Below, one piece after another: positions 21,728 through 31,772 of a stretch of DNA of 64,000 nucleotides (the first letter of the stretch is position 1; each line of letters opens with the position of its first letter). The notes beneath the pieces were generated by a model. That model had not been told where the DNA came from. It saw only the letters and a program-made list of their open reading frames with translations, and searched no databases. Source of the DNA: Bacillus sp. SKDU12 (GTDB lineage Bacteria; Bacillota; Bacilli; Bacillales; Bacillaceae); NCBI RefSeq assembly GCF_010093085.1, contig NZ_MSRC01000007.1, forward strand, positions 1 through 64,000, given 5' to 3'. The translations under genes were made by a program, and so were the position numbers.

Positions 21728-24052
21728 ATGGCAGAAGAGTTAAAACGCAGCATCCCGCTCCTCCCTTTAAGAGGTTTATTAGTGTACCCGACGATGGTTT
21801 TGCACCTAGATGTAGGACGTGACAAGTCGGTTCAGGCTCTTGAACAGGCAATGATGCATGATCATATGATATTTTTAGCTACTCAGCAGGATATTTCGAT
21901 AGACGAACCGGGTGAAGATGAGATTTTTACTGTCGGCACCTATACTAAAATTAAGCAAATGCTGAAGCTTCCGAACGGTACGATACGTGTGTTGGTTGAG
22001 GGTCTCAAGCGTGCCCAAATCGTCAAATACAACGAGTATGAGGATTACACATCGGTCGACATTCAGCTGACCCATGAAGATGATTCAAAAGATACAGAAG
22101 ACGAAGCATTGATGCGGACATTGTTAGACCACTTTGATCAGTACATAAAAATTTCTAAAAAAATCTCAGCCGAAACGTACGCGGCGGTTACTGATATCGA
22201 AGAGCCAGGGAGAATGGCAGATATCGTTGCTTCTCACCTGCCCCTTAAGCTAAAGGATAAGCAGGATATTCTTGAAACGGCTGACGTTAAAGACAGACTG
22301 AACAAAGTCATTGATTTTATCAATAACGAAAAAGAAGTGCTGGAGATTGAGAAAAAAATCGGCCAGCGCGTCAAGCGTTCGATGGAGCGTACGCAGAAGG
22401 AATACTATCTGCGTGAACAAATGAAGGCGATTCAAAAAGAGCTTGGCGATAAAGAAGGTAAAACGGGCGAAGTTCAGACGCTGACAGAAAAAATTGAAGA
22501 AGCAGGCATGCCTGCTCATGTAAAGGAAACGGCACTTAAGGAATTGAACAGATACGAAAAAATTCCGTCAAGTTCCGCAGAAAGCTCTGTAATACGCAAC
22601 TATATCGAATGGCTGATCGCTCTCCCGTGGACGGATGAGACAGATGATAAGCTTGATTTGAAAGAAGCAGGGCGTCTTTTAGATGAAGAACACCACGGAC
22701 TTGAAAAAGTGAAAGAGCGCATTTTAGAATATTTGGCTGTCCAGAAGCTGACAAAATCACTGAAAGGCCCGATTCTCTGCTTGGCAGGACCTCCTGGTGT
22801 TGGAAAAACATCTTTAGCCAAATCAATTGCAAAAAGCATGGAGCGGGAATTTGTCAGAGTCTCCCTCGGAGGAGTACGTGACGAATCAGAAATCCGCGGA
22901 CATAGACGAACATATGTCGGCGCAATGCCTGGACGAATTATTCAAGGCATGAAAAAAGCAGGCAAGCTGAACCCGGTTTTCTTATTAGATGAAATAGACA
23001 AAATGTCATCTGATTTCAGAGGCGATCCGTCTTCTGCTATGCTTGAAGTGCTTGATCCAGAGCAAAACAGCACCTTCAGTGACCACTATATTGAAGAAAC
23101 ATTTGATTTATCAAAAGTGCTGTTTATCGCAACGGCAAACAATTTGGCCACGATCCCTGGCCCGCTCAGAGACAGAATGGAAATCATTAATATTGCGGGC
23201 TACACAGAAGTAGAAAAACTTGAAATCGTAAAAGACCACCTTCTTCCAAAGCAGATCAAGGAACACGGACTGAAAAAAACTAACCTTCATCTTCGTGATC
23301 AAGCGATTCTTGATATTATTCGCTACTACACGAGGGAAGCAGGAGTGCGAAGCCTTGAACGCCAGCTTGCTGCGATTTGCCGTAAGGCTGCCAAAGCCAT
23401 TGTCGCTGAAGAGCGAAAACGGATTACGATTACTGAAAAGAACCTTCAGGACTTTATCGGGAAGCGTATTTTCAGATACGGACAAGCTGAAGCAGAAGAT
23501 CAAATAGGTGTAGTGACAGGGCTTGCCTATACAACAGTCGGCGGAGATACACTGTCGATTGAAGTATCGCTTTCTCCGGGGAAAGGAAAATTGATCCTGA
23601 CAGGAAAGCTTGGAGATGTAATGAAAGAGTCAGCTCAGGCTGCATTCAGCTATGTGCGTTCAAAAACAGAAGAACTTGGCATTGAACCTGACTTTCATGA
23701 GAAGTATGATATTCATATACATGTACCTGAGGGCGCGGTGCCTAAAGATGGTCCATCAGCTGGCATTACAATGGCGACAGCGCTTGTTTCTGCTTTAACA
23801 GGTCGGGCGGTTTCGCGTGAGGTCGGCATGACTGGCGAAATCACGCTTCGCGGGCGCGTGCTGCCGATCGGCGGATTGAAGGAAAAAGCGCTTGGTGCCC
23901 ATAGAGCGGGGCTTACGACCATTATTGCGCCTAAAGAGAATGAAAAAGATATAGAGGATATTCCAGAAAGCGTCAGAGAGGGTCTGACCTTTATATTGGC
24001 GTCTCATCTAGACGAAGTTTTGGAACATGCCTTAGTAGGAGAGAAAAAATGA
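21728..24052 (+). CDS. lonA: LonA, ATP-dependent protease
   Basis: Vegetative Lon protease degrading misfolded and regulatory proteins. 774 residues: N-terminal substrate domain (about 8-205), coiled helical region, AAA+ module with Walker A GPPGVGKT at 354-361, and protease domain with Ser677 (DGPSAG) and Lys720. GGAGGTG precedes the ATG. The stop overlaps the start of engB (ATGA), coupling protease and ribosome-assembly GTPase synthesis. Confidence 0.98.
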   Translation: MAEELKRSIPLLPLRGLLVYPTMVLHLDVGRDKSVQALEQAMMHDHMIFLATQQDISIDEPGEDEIFTVGTYTKIKQMLKLPNGTIRVLVEGLKRAQIVKYNEYEDYTSVDIQLTHEDDSKDTEDEALMRTLLDHFDQYIKISKKISAETYAAVTDIEEPGRMADIVASHLPLKLKDKQDILETADVKDRLNKVIDFINNEKEVLEIEKKIGQRVKRSMERTQKEYYLREQMKAIQKELGDKEGKTGEVQTLTEKIEEAGMPAHVKETALKELNRYEKIPSSSAESSVIRNYIEWLIALPWTDETDDKLDLKEAGRLLDEEHHGLEKVKERILEYLAVQKLTKSLKGPILCLAGPPGVGKTSLAKSIAKSMEREFVRVSLGGVRDESEIRGHRRTYVGAMPGRIIQGMKKAGKLNPVFLLDEIDKMSSDFRGDPSSAMLEVLDPEQNSTFSDHYIEETFDLSKVLFIATANNLATIPGPLRDRMEIINIAGYTEVEKLEIVKDHLLPKQIKEHGLKKTNLHLRDQAILDIIRYYTREAGVRSLERQLAAICRKAAKAIVAEERKRITITEKNLQDFIGKRIFRYGQAEAEDQIGVVTGLAYTTVGGDTLSIEVSLSPGKGKLILTGKLGDVMKESAQAAFSYVRSKTEELGIEPDFHEKYDIHIHVPEGAVPKDGPSAGITMATALVSALTGRAVSREVGMTGEITLRGRVLPIGGLKEKALGAHRAGLTTIIAPKENEKDIEDIPESVREGLTFILASHLDEVLEHALVGEKK

Positions 24053-24636
24053 AAGTCACAAAGTCAGAAATCGTGATCAGTGCAGTTAAGCCAGAGCAGT
24101 ACCCTGAGGGCGGGCTTCCGGAAATTGCACTGGCCGGAAGATCGAACGTAGGAAAATCGTCTTTTATTAATTCATTAATCAACCGCAAAAATTTGGCGAG
24201 AACATCATCTAAACCAGGAAAAACACAAACGCTTAATTTCTATATTATCAATGATGAGCTGCATTTTGTGGATGTACCGGGTTACGGTTTTGCCAAAGTG
24301 TCAAAATCCGAGCGGGAAGCTTGGGGCAGAATGATTGAAACCTACATCACGATGCGAGAGAATTTGAAAGCAGTGGTGCAGATCGTTGATTTACGGCATG
24401 CGCCGTCTAATGATGATGTACAGATGTATGAATTCTTAAAGTATTACGGTATTCCTGTCATTGTTATTGCCACAAAGGCGGATAAGATCCCGAAAGGAAA
24501 ATGGGATAAACACGCAAAGGTTGTCCGACAGACATTAAATATTGATCCAGAAGACGAGCTGATTCTCTTCTCCTCAGAAACGAAAAAGGGGAAAGACGAA
24601 GCTTGGGGAGCGATCAAAAAAATGATAAACCGGTAG
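24049..24636 (+). CDS. engB: EngB (YsxC), ribosome biogenesis GTPase
   Basis: Essential TrmE-Era-EngA-like GTPase acting in 50S subunit assembly. 195 residues: G1 GRSNVGKSS (30-38), G2 region [13 protein letters not shown]3 DVPGYG, G4 ATKAD and G5 [11 protein letters not shown] overlaps the lonA stop by 4 bases; AGGAGAG lies upstream. Called ysxC in B. subtilis. Confidence 0.97.
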   Translation: MKVTKSEIVISAVKPEQYPEGGLPEIALAGRSNVGKSSFINSLINRKNLARTSSKPGKTQTLNFYIINDELHFVDVPGYGFAKVSKSEREAWGRMIETYITMRENLKAVVQIVDLRHAPSNDDVQMYEFLKYYGIPVIVIATKADKIPKGKWDKHAKVVRQTLNIDPEDELILFSSETKKGKDEAWGAIKKMINR

Positions 24637-24660
24637 AGAACATTCTCTGCCGGTTTTATT
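24628..24660. terminator. terminator between convergent engB and ysxD
   Basis: AACCGGtAGAGAA/TTCTCTgCCGGTT stem followed by TTATTT on the plus side; the minus side also has a T-rich flank after the ysxD stop. Confidence 0.85.
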
Positions 24661-25157
24661 TATCGTATAGATTTTTTTCGTTTTATCAATAATAACAATA
24701 AACTGATTCCTATAAAGACAAACGGCCAGTACTCTTTCAAAAGGGCTGTCGGGATATGCACAGACTCAAGCCACGCCATGATTTGTTTGAAAAAGTATAA
24801 AAACAGGGAAAAACAAATCATCGATACCGCTTCATATACATATTCTTTTTTCTGTGCGGTTGACACCAAAAGCGAGAAGCCGATAATAAATACGAGCATT
24901 TCAAAATGATCCGGCCACCATAGCCATTTTGGTTTAGCGAAAAAGTGTAAGCCAAACCCGAAAAGAAGCAAACCGATAAAGAAATGCGGTGTGACGGTTT
25001 CTTTTTTTCCTTGATAAACAAAGGCTGCACCTAACAGCATGAGGAGAACAGGCCATTGATCCTGCCCTGAAAATATTTTGGCTTGGCCGCTTTCGAGCCA
25101 TGCATATACAGAAGCGGCAAGCAGCAGACAAGGGAATAAAATTGATTTTTGTTTCAT
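24660..25157 (-). CDS. ysxD: YsxD, multi-pass membrane protein of unknown function
   Basis: 165 residues, highly hydrophobic, with about six predicted helices (FPCLLLAASVYAWL, WPVLLMLLGAAFVYQG, FFIGLLLFGFGLHFF, MLVFIIGFSLLVS, YEAVSMICFSLFLYFF, YWPFVFIGISLLLLLIKRKK) and a positive C-terminus, so the C-terminus is probably cytoplasmic. No functional motif is recognised; the helix layout recalls small sensor-like membrane proteins such as LiaF-type DUFs, but this is only a resemblance. ATG 25157 follows AAGGTGATACAC; an upstream extension to 25223 lacks a ribosome site. Divergent from hemA. Confidence 0.8.
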   Translation of the reverse strand: MKQKSILFPCLLLAASVYAWLESGQAKIFSGQDQWPVLLMLLGAAFVYQGKKETVTPHFFIGLLLFGFGLHFFAKPKWLWWPDHFEMLVFIIGFSLLVSTAQKKEYVYEAVSMICFSLFLYFFKQIMAWLESVHIPTALLKEYWPFVFIGISLLLLLIKRKKSIR

Positions 25158-25307
25158 GTGTATCACCTTCTTGTTTTTTAGAGCAGATGTGTAGTGAATT
25201 TCTGCTGTTTTTGGTATTGTCAATAGGGATGCTTCTTTTTCGTGGAGCTTTTTCTAATATAGCATAAGAATTTTGAAATCTGTTCACATTTTGTGAAAGA
25301 AACTATG

Positions 25308-25322
25308 TTATAATCATTATAA
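25308..25322. promoter_or_regulatory. PerR box 1, upstream of hemA
   Basis: TTATAATCATTATAA, a perfect 7-1-7 PerR operator. It contains an extended -10 (TGTTATAAT, 25306-25314) that is a plausible hemA promoter element, so bound PerR would occlude RNA polymerase. Confidence 0.9.
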
Positions 25323-25337
25323 ATAATAAATTCTATG

Positions 25338-25352
25338 TTAGAATGATTATAA
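25338..25352. promoter_or_regulatory. PerR box 2, upstream of hemA
   Basis: TTAGAATGATTATAA, one mismatch from the 7-1-7 palindrome, 15 bases after box 1 and 35 bases before the hemA start. Confidence 0.75.
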
Positions 25353-25386
25353 ATAAAGAATGGACGTTGGGGGTGCAAAGAAAGCG

Positions 25387-26754
25387 ATGCATATACTTGT
25401 TGTGGGAGTAGATTATAAATCCGCCCCTATTGAAATGCGTGAAAAAGTTAGCTTTCAGCCGAATGAGCTGGCTGAAGCGATGGTGCAGCTGAAAGAAGAG
25501 AAAAGCATTCTTGAAAACATCATCGTTTCCACCTGCAACCGCACTGAAATTTATGCGGTAGTCGACCAGCTCCATACCGGCCGTTATTATATAAAGAAGT
25601 TTTTAGCTGATTGGTTTCAATTAAGCAAAGAAGAGCTGTCACCGTTTTTAACATTTTACGAAAGCGATGCGGCTTTTGAGCATTTATTCCGCGTAGCCTG
25701 CGGACTTGATTCTATGGTAATTGGCGAAACGCAGATTCTTGGCCAGGTGCGTGACAGCTTTAAAACAGCTCAGCAAGAAAAAACCATCGGTACTATTTTT
25801 AATGAACTGTTTAAGCAGGCCGTTACAGTAGGCAAACGAACTCACGCTGAAACAGACATTGGCTCAAACGCAGTGTCAGTAAGCTATGCTGCAGTTGAAC
25901 TTGCTAAAAAAATCTTCGGAAACCTTTCAAGTAAGCACATATTGATCCTCGGTGCGGGAAAAATGGGCGAGCTTGCTGCGGAAAACCTGCACGGACAGGG
26001 AATTGGCAAGGTCACTGTCATTAACCGAACATATTTGAAAGCGAAGGAGCTTGCAGACCGTTTCTCCGGTGAAGCGAGAAGCTTAAATCAGCTTGAAAGC
26101 ACGCTTGCGGAGGCCGATATCTTAATCAGTTCAACTGGCGCAAGTGATTTTGTTGTGTCCAAAGAGATGATGGAAAATGCGAACAAGCTTCGCAAGGGAC
26201 GTCCGCTGTTTATGGTGGACATTGCTGTGCCTAGAGACCTTGATCCAGCGCTGAATGATCTTGAAGGCGTTTTTCTTTATGATATCGATGACCTTGAAGG
26301 TATTGTAGAAGCGAACATGAAAGAGCGCAGAGAAACTGCTGAAAAAGTTGAACTGTTAATTGAAGAAACCATTGTGGAGTTCAAACAATGGCTGAATACA
26401 CTTGGTGTTGTTCCGGTTATTTCTGCATTGCGCGAAAAGGCGCTTGCGATTCAGTCTGAAACGATGGAAAGTATCGAACGGAAGCTGCCTCACTTAAGCA
26501 CAAGAGAGAAAAAGCTGTTGAACAAACACACCAAAAGCATCATTAACCAAATGCTGCGTGACCCAATTTTAAAGGCGAAAGAGCTTGCGGCAGAAGCTGA
26601 TTCTGAAGAAAAGCTGGCCTTGTTTATGCAGATTTTTGATATTGAAGAAGCTGCGGACCATCAAACGATGAAAACTGTTGAAAGCAGCCAAAAGGTTCAT
26701 TCTTTTAAAAAGACTGAATCAAAAGCGGGCTTTGCCCCACTTGTAAGTGAGTGA
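25387..26754 (+). CDS. hemA: Glutamyl-tRNA reductase
   Basis: First step of C5 tetrapyrrole synthesis: glutamyl-tRNA to glutamate-1-semialdehyde, NADPH-dependent. 455 residues: N-terminal catalytic domain with nucleophile C50 ([10 protein letters not shown]), [21 protein letters not shown] Rossmann fold ([10 protein letters not shown] near 190) and a helical dimerisation tail. ATG 25387 follows TTGGGGGTG; ATG 25360 is a nine-codon in-frame extension with poor context. First gene of hemAXCDBL, under PerR control. Confidence 0.97.
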   Translation: MHILVVGVDYKSAPIEMREKVSFQPNELAEAMVQLKEEKSILENIIVSTCNRTEIYAVVDQLHTGRYYIKKFLADWFQLSKEELSPFLTFYESDAAFEHLFRVACGLDSMVIGETQILGQVRDSFKTAQQEKTIGTIFNELFKQAVTVGKRTHAETDIGSNAVSVSYAAVELAKKIFGNLSSKHILILGAGKMGELAAENLHGQGIGKVTVINRTYLKAKELADRFSGEARSLNQLESTLAEADILISSTGASDFVVSKEMMENANKLRKGRPLFMVDIAVPRDLDPALNDLEGVFLYDIDDLEGIVEANMKERRETAEKVELLIEETIVEFKQWLNTLGVVPVISALREKALAIQSETMESIERKLPHLSTREKKLLNKHTKSIINQMLRDPILKAKELAAEADSEEKLALFMQIFDIEEAADHQTMKTVESSQKVHSFKKTESKAGFAPLVSE

Positions 26755-26761
26755 ATGCTGA

Positions 26762-27592
26762 ATGATTGATACTGCAATGGCAAGGCTTAATGAAGGAACA
26801 ATCGTCATTTATGCATTAAGTGTGCTCTTTTATTTTATAGATTTTCTTCAACACAACCGGAAGGCTGGAAAAATGGCCTTCTGGTTGCTTTCTATTGTCT
26901 GGACTCTGCAAACCGTGTATTTGTCCTATTTTATGTGGGTAACGGGGCGGTTTCCGGTATTAAATGTGACAGAGGCGCTTTATTTTTATGCGTGGGTGCT
27001 TGTCACACTGTCACTTGTCCTGACAAAGCTATTACGAGTTGACTTTATTGTGTTTTTCACAAATGTGATAGGGTTTTCTCTGATCGCTATCCATACCTTT
27101 TCACCGACAGATCAGCAATCAGCCGCTTTTTCCGGGCAGCTGGTATCTGAGCTTTTGGTGATTCATATTACAATGGCGATTCTTTCATACGGGGCCTTTT
27201 CCCTTTCTTTCGTTTTTTCTGTGCTGTACATGTTTCAATATCGTCTGCTGAAAAAGAAAAAATGGGGAAAATGGCTGTTGAGAATAGAAGATTTGTCTAA
27301 GCTTGATTATATGGCATATGTTCTAAATATCATCGGGGTTCCGATGCTGCTGCTGAGTTTGATTCTCGGTGTCATTTGGGCGTATGTCTCATTAGAAACG
27401 CTGTATTGGTTTGACGCCAAAGTGCTTGGTTCGTTTGTCGTCCTGCTGCTGTACAGCTATTATCTTTATATCAGGCTGATAAAAGAGCTGCAAGGAAAGG
27501 TCGCTGCACTGTGGAATACGGCTTGTTTTCTCGTGCTGATGATCAATTACTTTCTGCTTGGAAGCCTGTCGCAATTCCATTGGTTCAGTTAA
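26762..27592 (+). CDS. hemX: HemX, membrane protein affecting HemA level
   Basis: Cytochrome-c-assembly-family (CcsA/HemX-like) integral membrane protein that negatively affects the cellular concentration of HemA in B. subtilis. 276 residues with about eight hydrophobic helices and the family segment WVTGRFPVLNVTEALYFYAW; His residues (IHITMA, IHTFSP) could contact haem. Starts 7 bases after the hemA stop with GTGAGTGA as ribosome site. Confidence 0.94.
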   Translation: MIDTAMARLNEGTIVIYALSVLFYFIDFLQHNRKAGKMAFWLLSIVWTLQTVYLSYFMWVTGRFPVLNVTEALYFYAWVLVTLSLVLTKLLRVDFIVFFTNVIGFSLIAIHTFSPTDQQSAAFSGQLVSELLVIHITMAILSYGAFSLSFVFSVLYMFQYRLLKKKKWGKWLLRIEDLSKLDYMAYVLNIIGVPMLLLSLILGVIWAYVSLETLYWFDAKVLGSFVVLLLYSYYLYIRLIKELQGKVAALWNTACFLVLMINYFLLGSLSQFHWFS

Positions 27593-27628
27593 AAGATGTC
27601 CCAAGCAGATTCGGGAGGAAAGAAAACG

Positions 27629-28570
27629 ATGAGAACAATAAAAGTAGGTTCGAGACGAAGCAAACTTGCTATGACTCAAACAAAATGGGTCATTCAAAAA
27701 CTGAAGGAAATCAATCCTTCATTTGATTTTCAAATTAAAGAGATCGTGACAAAAGGCGACCGGATTGTCGATGTTACGCTCTCAAAAGTGGGCGGAAAAG
27801 GGCTTTTTGTCAAAGAGATTGAACAAGCGCTTTTGAATGAAGATATTGATATGGCAGTGCACAGTATGAAAGACATGCCCGCTGTTTTGCCTGAAGGCCT
27901 TGTGATCGGCTGTATTCCTGAACGGGAAGACCCGCGTGACGCCCTTATCTCAAAGAATCATGTAAAGCTTTCGGAAATGAAGAAAGGCGCTGTCATCGGA
28001 ACAAGCAGTTTAAGAAGAAGCGCACAGCTTTTGATCGAGCGGCCTGATATTACAATTAAATGGATTCGAGGCAATATAGATACGAGGCTCCAAAAACTGG
28101 AAAATGAGGATTATGATGCGATTATTTTAGCTGCAGCCGGCCTTTCCAGAATGGGCTGGAAGCAAGATGTCGTGACAGAATTTCTAGAGCCAGAGTGCTG
28201 TTTGCCTGCTGTGGGCCAAGGAGCATTGGCGATTGAGTGCAGAGAATCGGATGAAGAGCTTTTGGCGCTGTTTACGCAGTTTACGGATGAATATACAAAA
28301 CGGACTGTGTTGGCAGAACGCGCTTATTTAAACGCGATGGAGGGCGGATGCCAGGTTCCGATTGCAGGCTACTCAGTTTTAAATGAGAATGATGAAATTA
28401 AATTGACAGGACTTGTCGCTTCTCCTGACGGCAAAATCATTTATAAAGAAACCGTCACCGGAAACGATCCGGAGGACGTTGGAAAGCGCTGTGCTGCTCT
28501 GATGGCTGATAAAGGAGCCAAAGATTTAATTGATCGTGTAAAACAGGAGCTTGATGAGGATGGAAAATGA
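27629..28570 (+). CDS. hemC: Porphobilinogen deaminase
   Basis: Polymerises four porphobilinogens to hydroxymethylbilane. 313 residues with [30 protein letters not shown] and the dipyrromethane cofactor cysteine C241 in [14 protein letters not shown] 27629 follows GGGAGGAAAG; the frame opens 11 codons earlier without a better start. The 3' end overlaps hemD by 11 bases. Confidence 0.97.
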   Translation: MRTIKVGSRRSKLAMTQTKWVIQKLKEINPSFDFQIKEIVTKGDRIVDVTLSKVGGKGLFVKEIEQALLNEDIDMAVHSMKDMPAVLPEGLVIGCIPEREDPRDALISKNHVKLSEMKKGAVIGTSSLRRSAQLLIERPDITIKWIRGNIDTRLQKLENEDYDAIILAAAGLSRMGWKQDVVTEFLEPECCLPAVGQGALAIECRESDEELLALFTQFTDEYTKRTVLAERAYLNAMEGGCQVPIAGYSVLNENDEIKLTGLVASPDGKIIYKETVTGNDPEDVGKRCAALMADKGAKDLIDRVKQELDEDGK

Positions 28571-29348
28571 TTTTCCGCTGAAAGGAAAAACAGTGCTTGT
28601 CACCCGGAATAAGGCACAGGCAAAATCGTTTCGTCAAAAAGTGGAGGCGCTGGGCGGAAAAGCGATTTTGACCTCTTTGATTACGTTTCGCCGCGCTTTG
28701 CCGAATGATGCTGCAAAACAAGTGGAAGAGGATCTTGGTGCGCCTGGATGGATTGTTTTTACAAGTGTGAACGGAGCAGACTTCTTTTTTTCTTATCTAA
28801 AGGAAAATCAACTCATTTTTCCAGCGTATAAAAAAATTGCGGCTGTCGGTGAAAAAACGGCACGCCGTTTGGAAACGTATGACGTATCGGTTGATGTCAT
28901 GCCTAAGGATTATATCGCTGAACAGCTGGCAGAGTCCCTTAAAGAGCATGCGAATCCTGCGGAACCAATTACAGTAGTGAAAGGCAATTTGTCACGTGAT
29001 GTGATCAAACAGGAGCTTGTCCCGCTCGGCTTTGCAGTAAAGGAATGGACTGTTTACGAAACAATTCCGGATGAAGAAGGCATCGAGGCATTAAAAGCAG
29101 CTGCGGGCCAATATTCCTTTGACTATGTGACATTTACGAGTTCATCAACCGTACATACGTTTATGCATGTTTTAGGTGAAGAATTGAAACAGTGGCAGGC
29201 GAACAAGACGTCATGTATCAGCATCGGACCTTTAACAAGAGACGCACTGCTGACATATGGCATTACATCTCATACGCCTAGTACATTTACAATAGATGGC
29301 ATGCTTGAGTTAATGTGCAGCATGTCAAGAGAGGAAGAGAAAATATGA
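28560..29348 (+). CDS. hemD: Uroporphyrinogen III synthase
   Basis: Cyclises hydroxymethylbilane with inversion of ring D. 262 residues in two alternating alpha/beta domains; the weakly conserved family shows here as [25 protein letters not shown] and [12 protein letters not shown] plus [15 protein letters not shown] at 28544-28548 could serve ATG 28554 (5 bases) or ATG 28560 (11 bases); 28560 gives the length I remember for the 168 protein. Confidence 0.95.
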   Translation: MENDFPLKGKTVLVTRNKAQAKSFRQKVEALGGKAILTSLITFRRALPNDAAKQVEEDLGAPGWIVFTSVNGADFFFSYLKENQLIFPAYKKIAAVGEKTARRLETYDVSVDVMPKDYIAEQLAESLKEHANPAEPITVVKGNLSRDVIKQELVPLGFAVKEWTVYETIPDEEGIEALKAAAGQYSFDYVTFTSSSTVHTFMHVLGEELKQWQANKTSCISIGPLTRDALLTYGITSHTPSTFTIDGMLELMCSMSREEEKI

Positions 29349-30319
29349 GTCAATTATTTAACAGACACCGTCGCCTGCGGGCATCAAAAACAATGAGAGA
29401 GATGGTAAAAGAAACACGTTTACACCCATCGGATTTTATTTATCCAATTTTTGTCGTTGAAGGGCTTGAAGGCAGAAAAGCTGTTCCGTCGATGCCTGAT
29501 GTTTACCATGTATCATTAGATTTATTGAAGGATGAAATAGCAGAGCTGGTTAAACTGGGTATTCAATCGGTCATCGTGTTCGGCATACCTGAAGAAAAAG
29601 ATGATTGCGGAACGCAAGCGTACCATGACCACGGCATTGTCCAAAAAGCCATTACCGAAATTAAGACACATTTCCCTGAGATGGTTGTTATTGCTGATAC
29701 ATGTTTATGCGAATACACTGATCATGGCCATTGCGGGCTTGTCAAAGACGGCGTAATTCTAAATGATGAATCACTGGAGCTTTTAGCGCAGACGGCTGTC
29801 AGCCAAGCGAAAGCAGGGGCGGATATCATTGCGCCTTCAAACATGATGGACGGATTTGTTACAGTGATCAGAGAAGCTCTTGATAAAGAAGGATTCATCA
29901 ATATTCCGATCATGTCCTACGCTGTGAAATATTCAAGTGAGTTTTACGGTCCATTCCGTGATGCAGCAAACAGCACACCGCAATTCGGGGACCGCAAAAC
30001 ATATCAGATGGACCCTGCCAACCGTATGGAGGCACTCCGCGAAGCGCAATCAGATGTCGAGGAAGGCGCGGACTTTTTGATTGTCAAACCATCACTTTCA
30101 TATATGGATATCATGCGCGATGTGAAAAATGAGTTTACTTTACCGCTCGTCGCTTATAATGTTAGCGGGGAGTATTCAATGGTGAAGGCTGCAGCGCAGA
30201 ATGGCTGGATCAAAGAAAAAGAAATCGTGTTAGAAATTTTGACAAGTATGAAGCGTGCAGGCGCGGACCTGATTATTACGTATCATGCTAAAGACGCAGC
30301 GAAATGGCTTGCAGAGTAA
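29345..30319 (+). CDS. hemB: Delta-aminolevulinic acid dehydratase (porphobilinogen synthase)
   Basis: Condenses two ALA molecules into porphobilinogen. 324 residues with both active-site lysines, K195 ([13 protein letters not shown]) and the Schiff-base K248 ([11 protein letters not shown]). The cysteine-rich [15 protein letters not shown] loop marks a zinc-dependent enzyme. ATGA overlap with the hemD stop; GAGAGGAAGAG upstream. Confidence 0.98.
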   Translation: MSQLFNRHRRLRASKTMREMVKETRLHPSDFIYPIFVVEGLEGRKAVPSMPDVYHVSLDLLKDEIAELVKLGIQSVIVFGIPEEKDDCGTQAYHDHGIVQKAITEIKTHFPEMVVIADTCLCEYTDHGHCGLVKDGVILNDESLELLAQTAVSQAKAGADIIAPSNMMDGFVTVIREALDKEGFINIPIMSYAVKYSSEFYGPFRDAANSTPQFGDRKTYQMDPANRMEALREAQSDVEEGADFLIVKPSLSYMDIMRDVKNEFTLPLVAYNVSGEYSMVKAAAQNGWIKEKEIVLEILTSMKRAGADLIITYHAKDAAKWLAE

Positions 30320-30348
30320 TTTTATTCAGTTGATAGGAGTTGAGGCAG

Positions 30349-31641
30349 ATGAGAAGCTATGAAAAATCAAAAACGGCTTTTAAAGAAGCGCAAAAACTCA
30401 TGCCGGGCGGTGTGAACAGCCCCGTTCGTGCATTTAAATCGGTAAACATGGATCCGATTTTTATGGAACGCGGAAAAGGCTCGAAAATCTATGATATTGA
30501 TGGAAATGAATATATCGACTACGTCTTGTCATGGGGACCTCTCATTTTGGGCCATACAAATGACCGTGTTGTAGAGAGCCTTAAAAAAGTGGCTGAATAT
30601 GGGACAAGCTTCGGCGCTCCGACTGAAGTGGAAAATGAACTGGCGAAGCTCGTCATTGATCGTGTGCCATCTGTAGAAATTGTACGAATGGTCAGCTCCG
30701 GCACAGAGGCTACAATGAGTGCCCTCCGTTTAGCAAGGGGGTATACGGGCCGCAATAAAATTTTAAAATTTGAGGGCTGCTACCACGGCCACGGCGATTC
30801 CCTCTTAATTAAAGCAGGTTCAGGTGTGGCCACTCTCGGTCTTCCTGACAGCCCTGGTGTGCCTGAGGGTATCGCGAAAAACACCATCACCGTTCCGTAC
30901 AATGATGCAGAAAGTGTAAAGCTTGCTTTCCAGCAATTCGGTGAAGACATTGCCGGTGTGATCGTAGAACCTGTTGCCGGAAATATGGGCGTTGTTCCGC
31001 CGCAAGAAGGCTTCCTGCAAGGTCTGCGTGATATCACTGAGCAATACGGTTCTCTGCTGATTTTTGATGAAGTGATGACAGGCTTCCGGGTTGATTATAA
31101 CTGTGCCCAAGGCTATTTCGGCGTAACGCCTGATCTCACTTGTTTAGGAAAAGTAATCGGGGGCGGACTTCCTGTCGGCGCTTATGGCGGAAAGGCAGAA
31201 ATCATGGAGCAGATCGCTCCGAGCGGTCCGATCTATCAAGCCGGCACATTGTCAGGCAACCCGCTTGCAATGACAGCTGGCTTAGAGACATTGAAACAGC
31301 TGACACCTGACTCCTATAAGAATTTTATGAAAAAAGGTGACAGACTGGAAGAAGGTATTTCAAAAGCGGCCGAGACTCACGGCATTCCGCATACCTTTAA
31401 CCGCGCAGGTTCAATGATCGGTTTCTTCTTTACTAACGAGCCTGTTATCAATTATGATACAGCCAAAGCTTCTGATCTGAAGCTGTTCGCTAACTATTAC
31501 AAAGGAATGGCAAATGAAGGTGTATTCCTTCCGCCATCACAATTCGAAGGGCTTTTCCTTTCAACGGCCCACACTGATGAAGATATTGAAAAAACAATTC
31601 AGGCAGCTGAGAAAGTATTTGCTGAAATCAGCCGCGGATAA
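30349..31641 (+). CDS. hemL: Glutamate-1-semialdehyde 2,1-aminomutase
   Basis: PLP enzyme converting GSA to 5-aminolevulinate. 430 residues with [25 protein letters not shown] and PLP lysine K268 in [19 protein letters not shown] 30349 follows TAGGAG; the in-frame TTG 30340 is less likely. Last hem gene, followed by a strong terminator. 168 has a paralogue (gsaB) elsewhere. Confidence 0.98.
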   Translation: MRSYEKSKTAFKEAQKLMPGGVNSPVRAFKSVNMDPIFMERGKGSKIYDIDGNEYIDYVLSWGPLILGHTNDRVVESLKKVAEYGTSFGAPTEVENELAKLVIDRVPSVEIVRMVSSGTEATMSALRLARGYTGRNKILKFEGCYHGHGDSLLIKAGSGVATLGLPDSPGVPEGIAKNTITVPYNDAESVKLAFQQFGEDIAGVIVEPVAGNMGVVPPQEGFLQGLRDITEQYGSLLIFDEVMTGFRVDYNCAQGYFGVTPDLTCLGKVIGGGLPVGAYGGKAEIMEQIAPSGPIYQAGTLSGNPLAMTAGLETLKQLTPDSYKNFMKKGDRLEEGISKAAETHGIPHTFNRAGSMIGFFFTNEPVINYDTAKASDLKLFANYYKGMANEGVFLPPSQFEGLFLSTAHTDEDIEKTIQAAEKVFAEISRG

Positions 31642-31644
31642 AAG

Positions 31645-31682
31645 AAAAACCGGTATCAAGGACAGCCTTGTACCGGTTTTTT
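31645..31682 (+). terminator. hem operon terminator
   Basis: AAAACCGGTATCAAGG/CCTTGTACCGG long stem with a 4-base loop and TTTTTT. Confidence 0.94.
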
Positions 31683-31696
31683 CTGTGTCCGTCCAC

Positions 31697-31725
31697 TCAT
31701 ATTTCCCCCAGTTCATACATACACC
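31697..31725 (+). promoter_or_regulatory. candidate SigE promoter of spoVID
   Basis: TCATATT, 14-base spacer, CATACACC: close to the SigE pattern. spoVID is a mother-cell coat-assembly gene. Confidence 0.62.
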
Positions 31726-31772
31726 TTTAGTGACATCTAATTTTAAGGATTAGATGAAAGGAGGATATGAAC

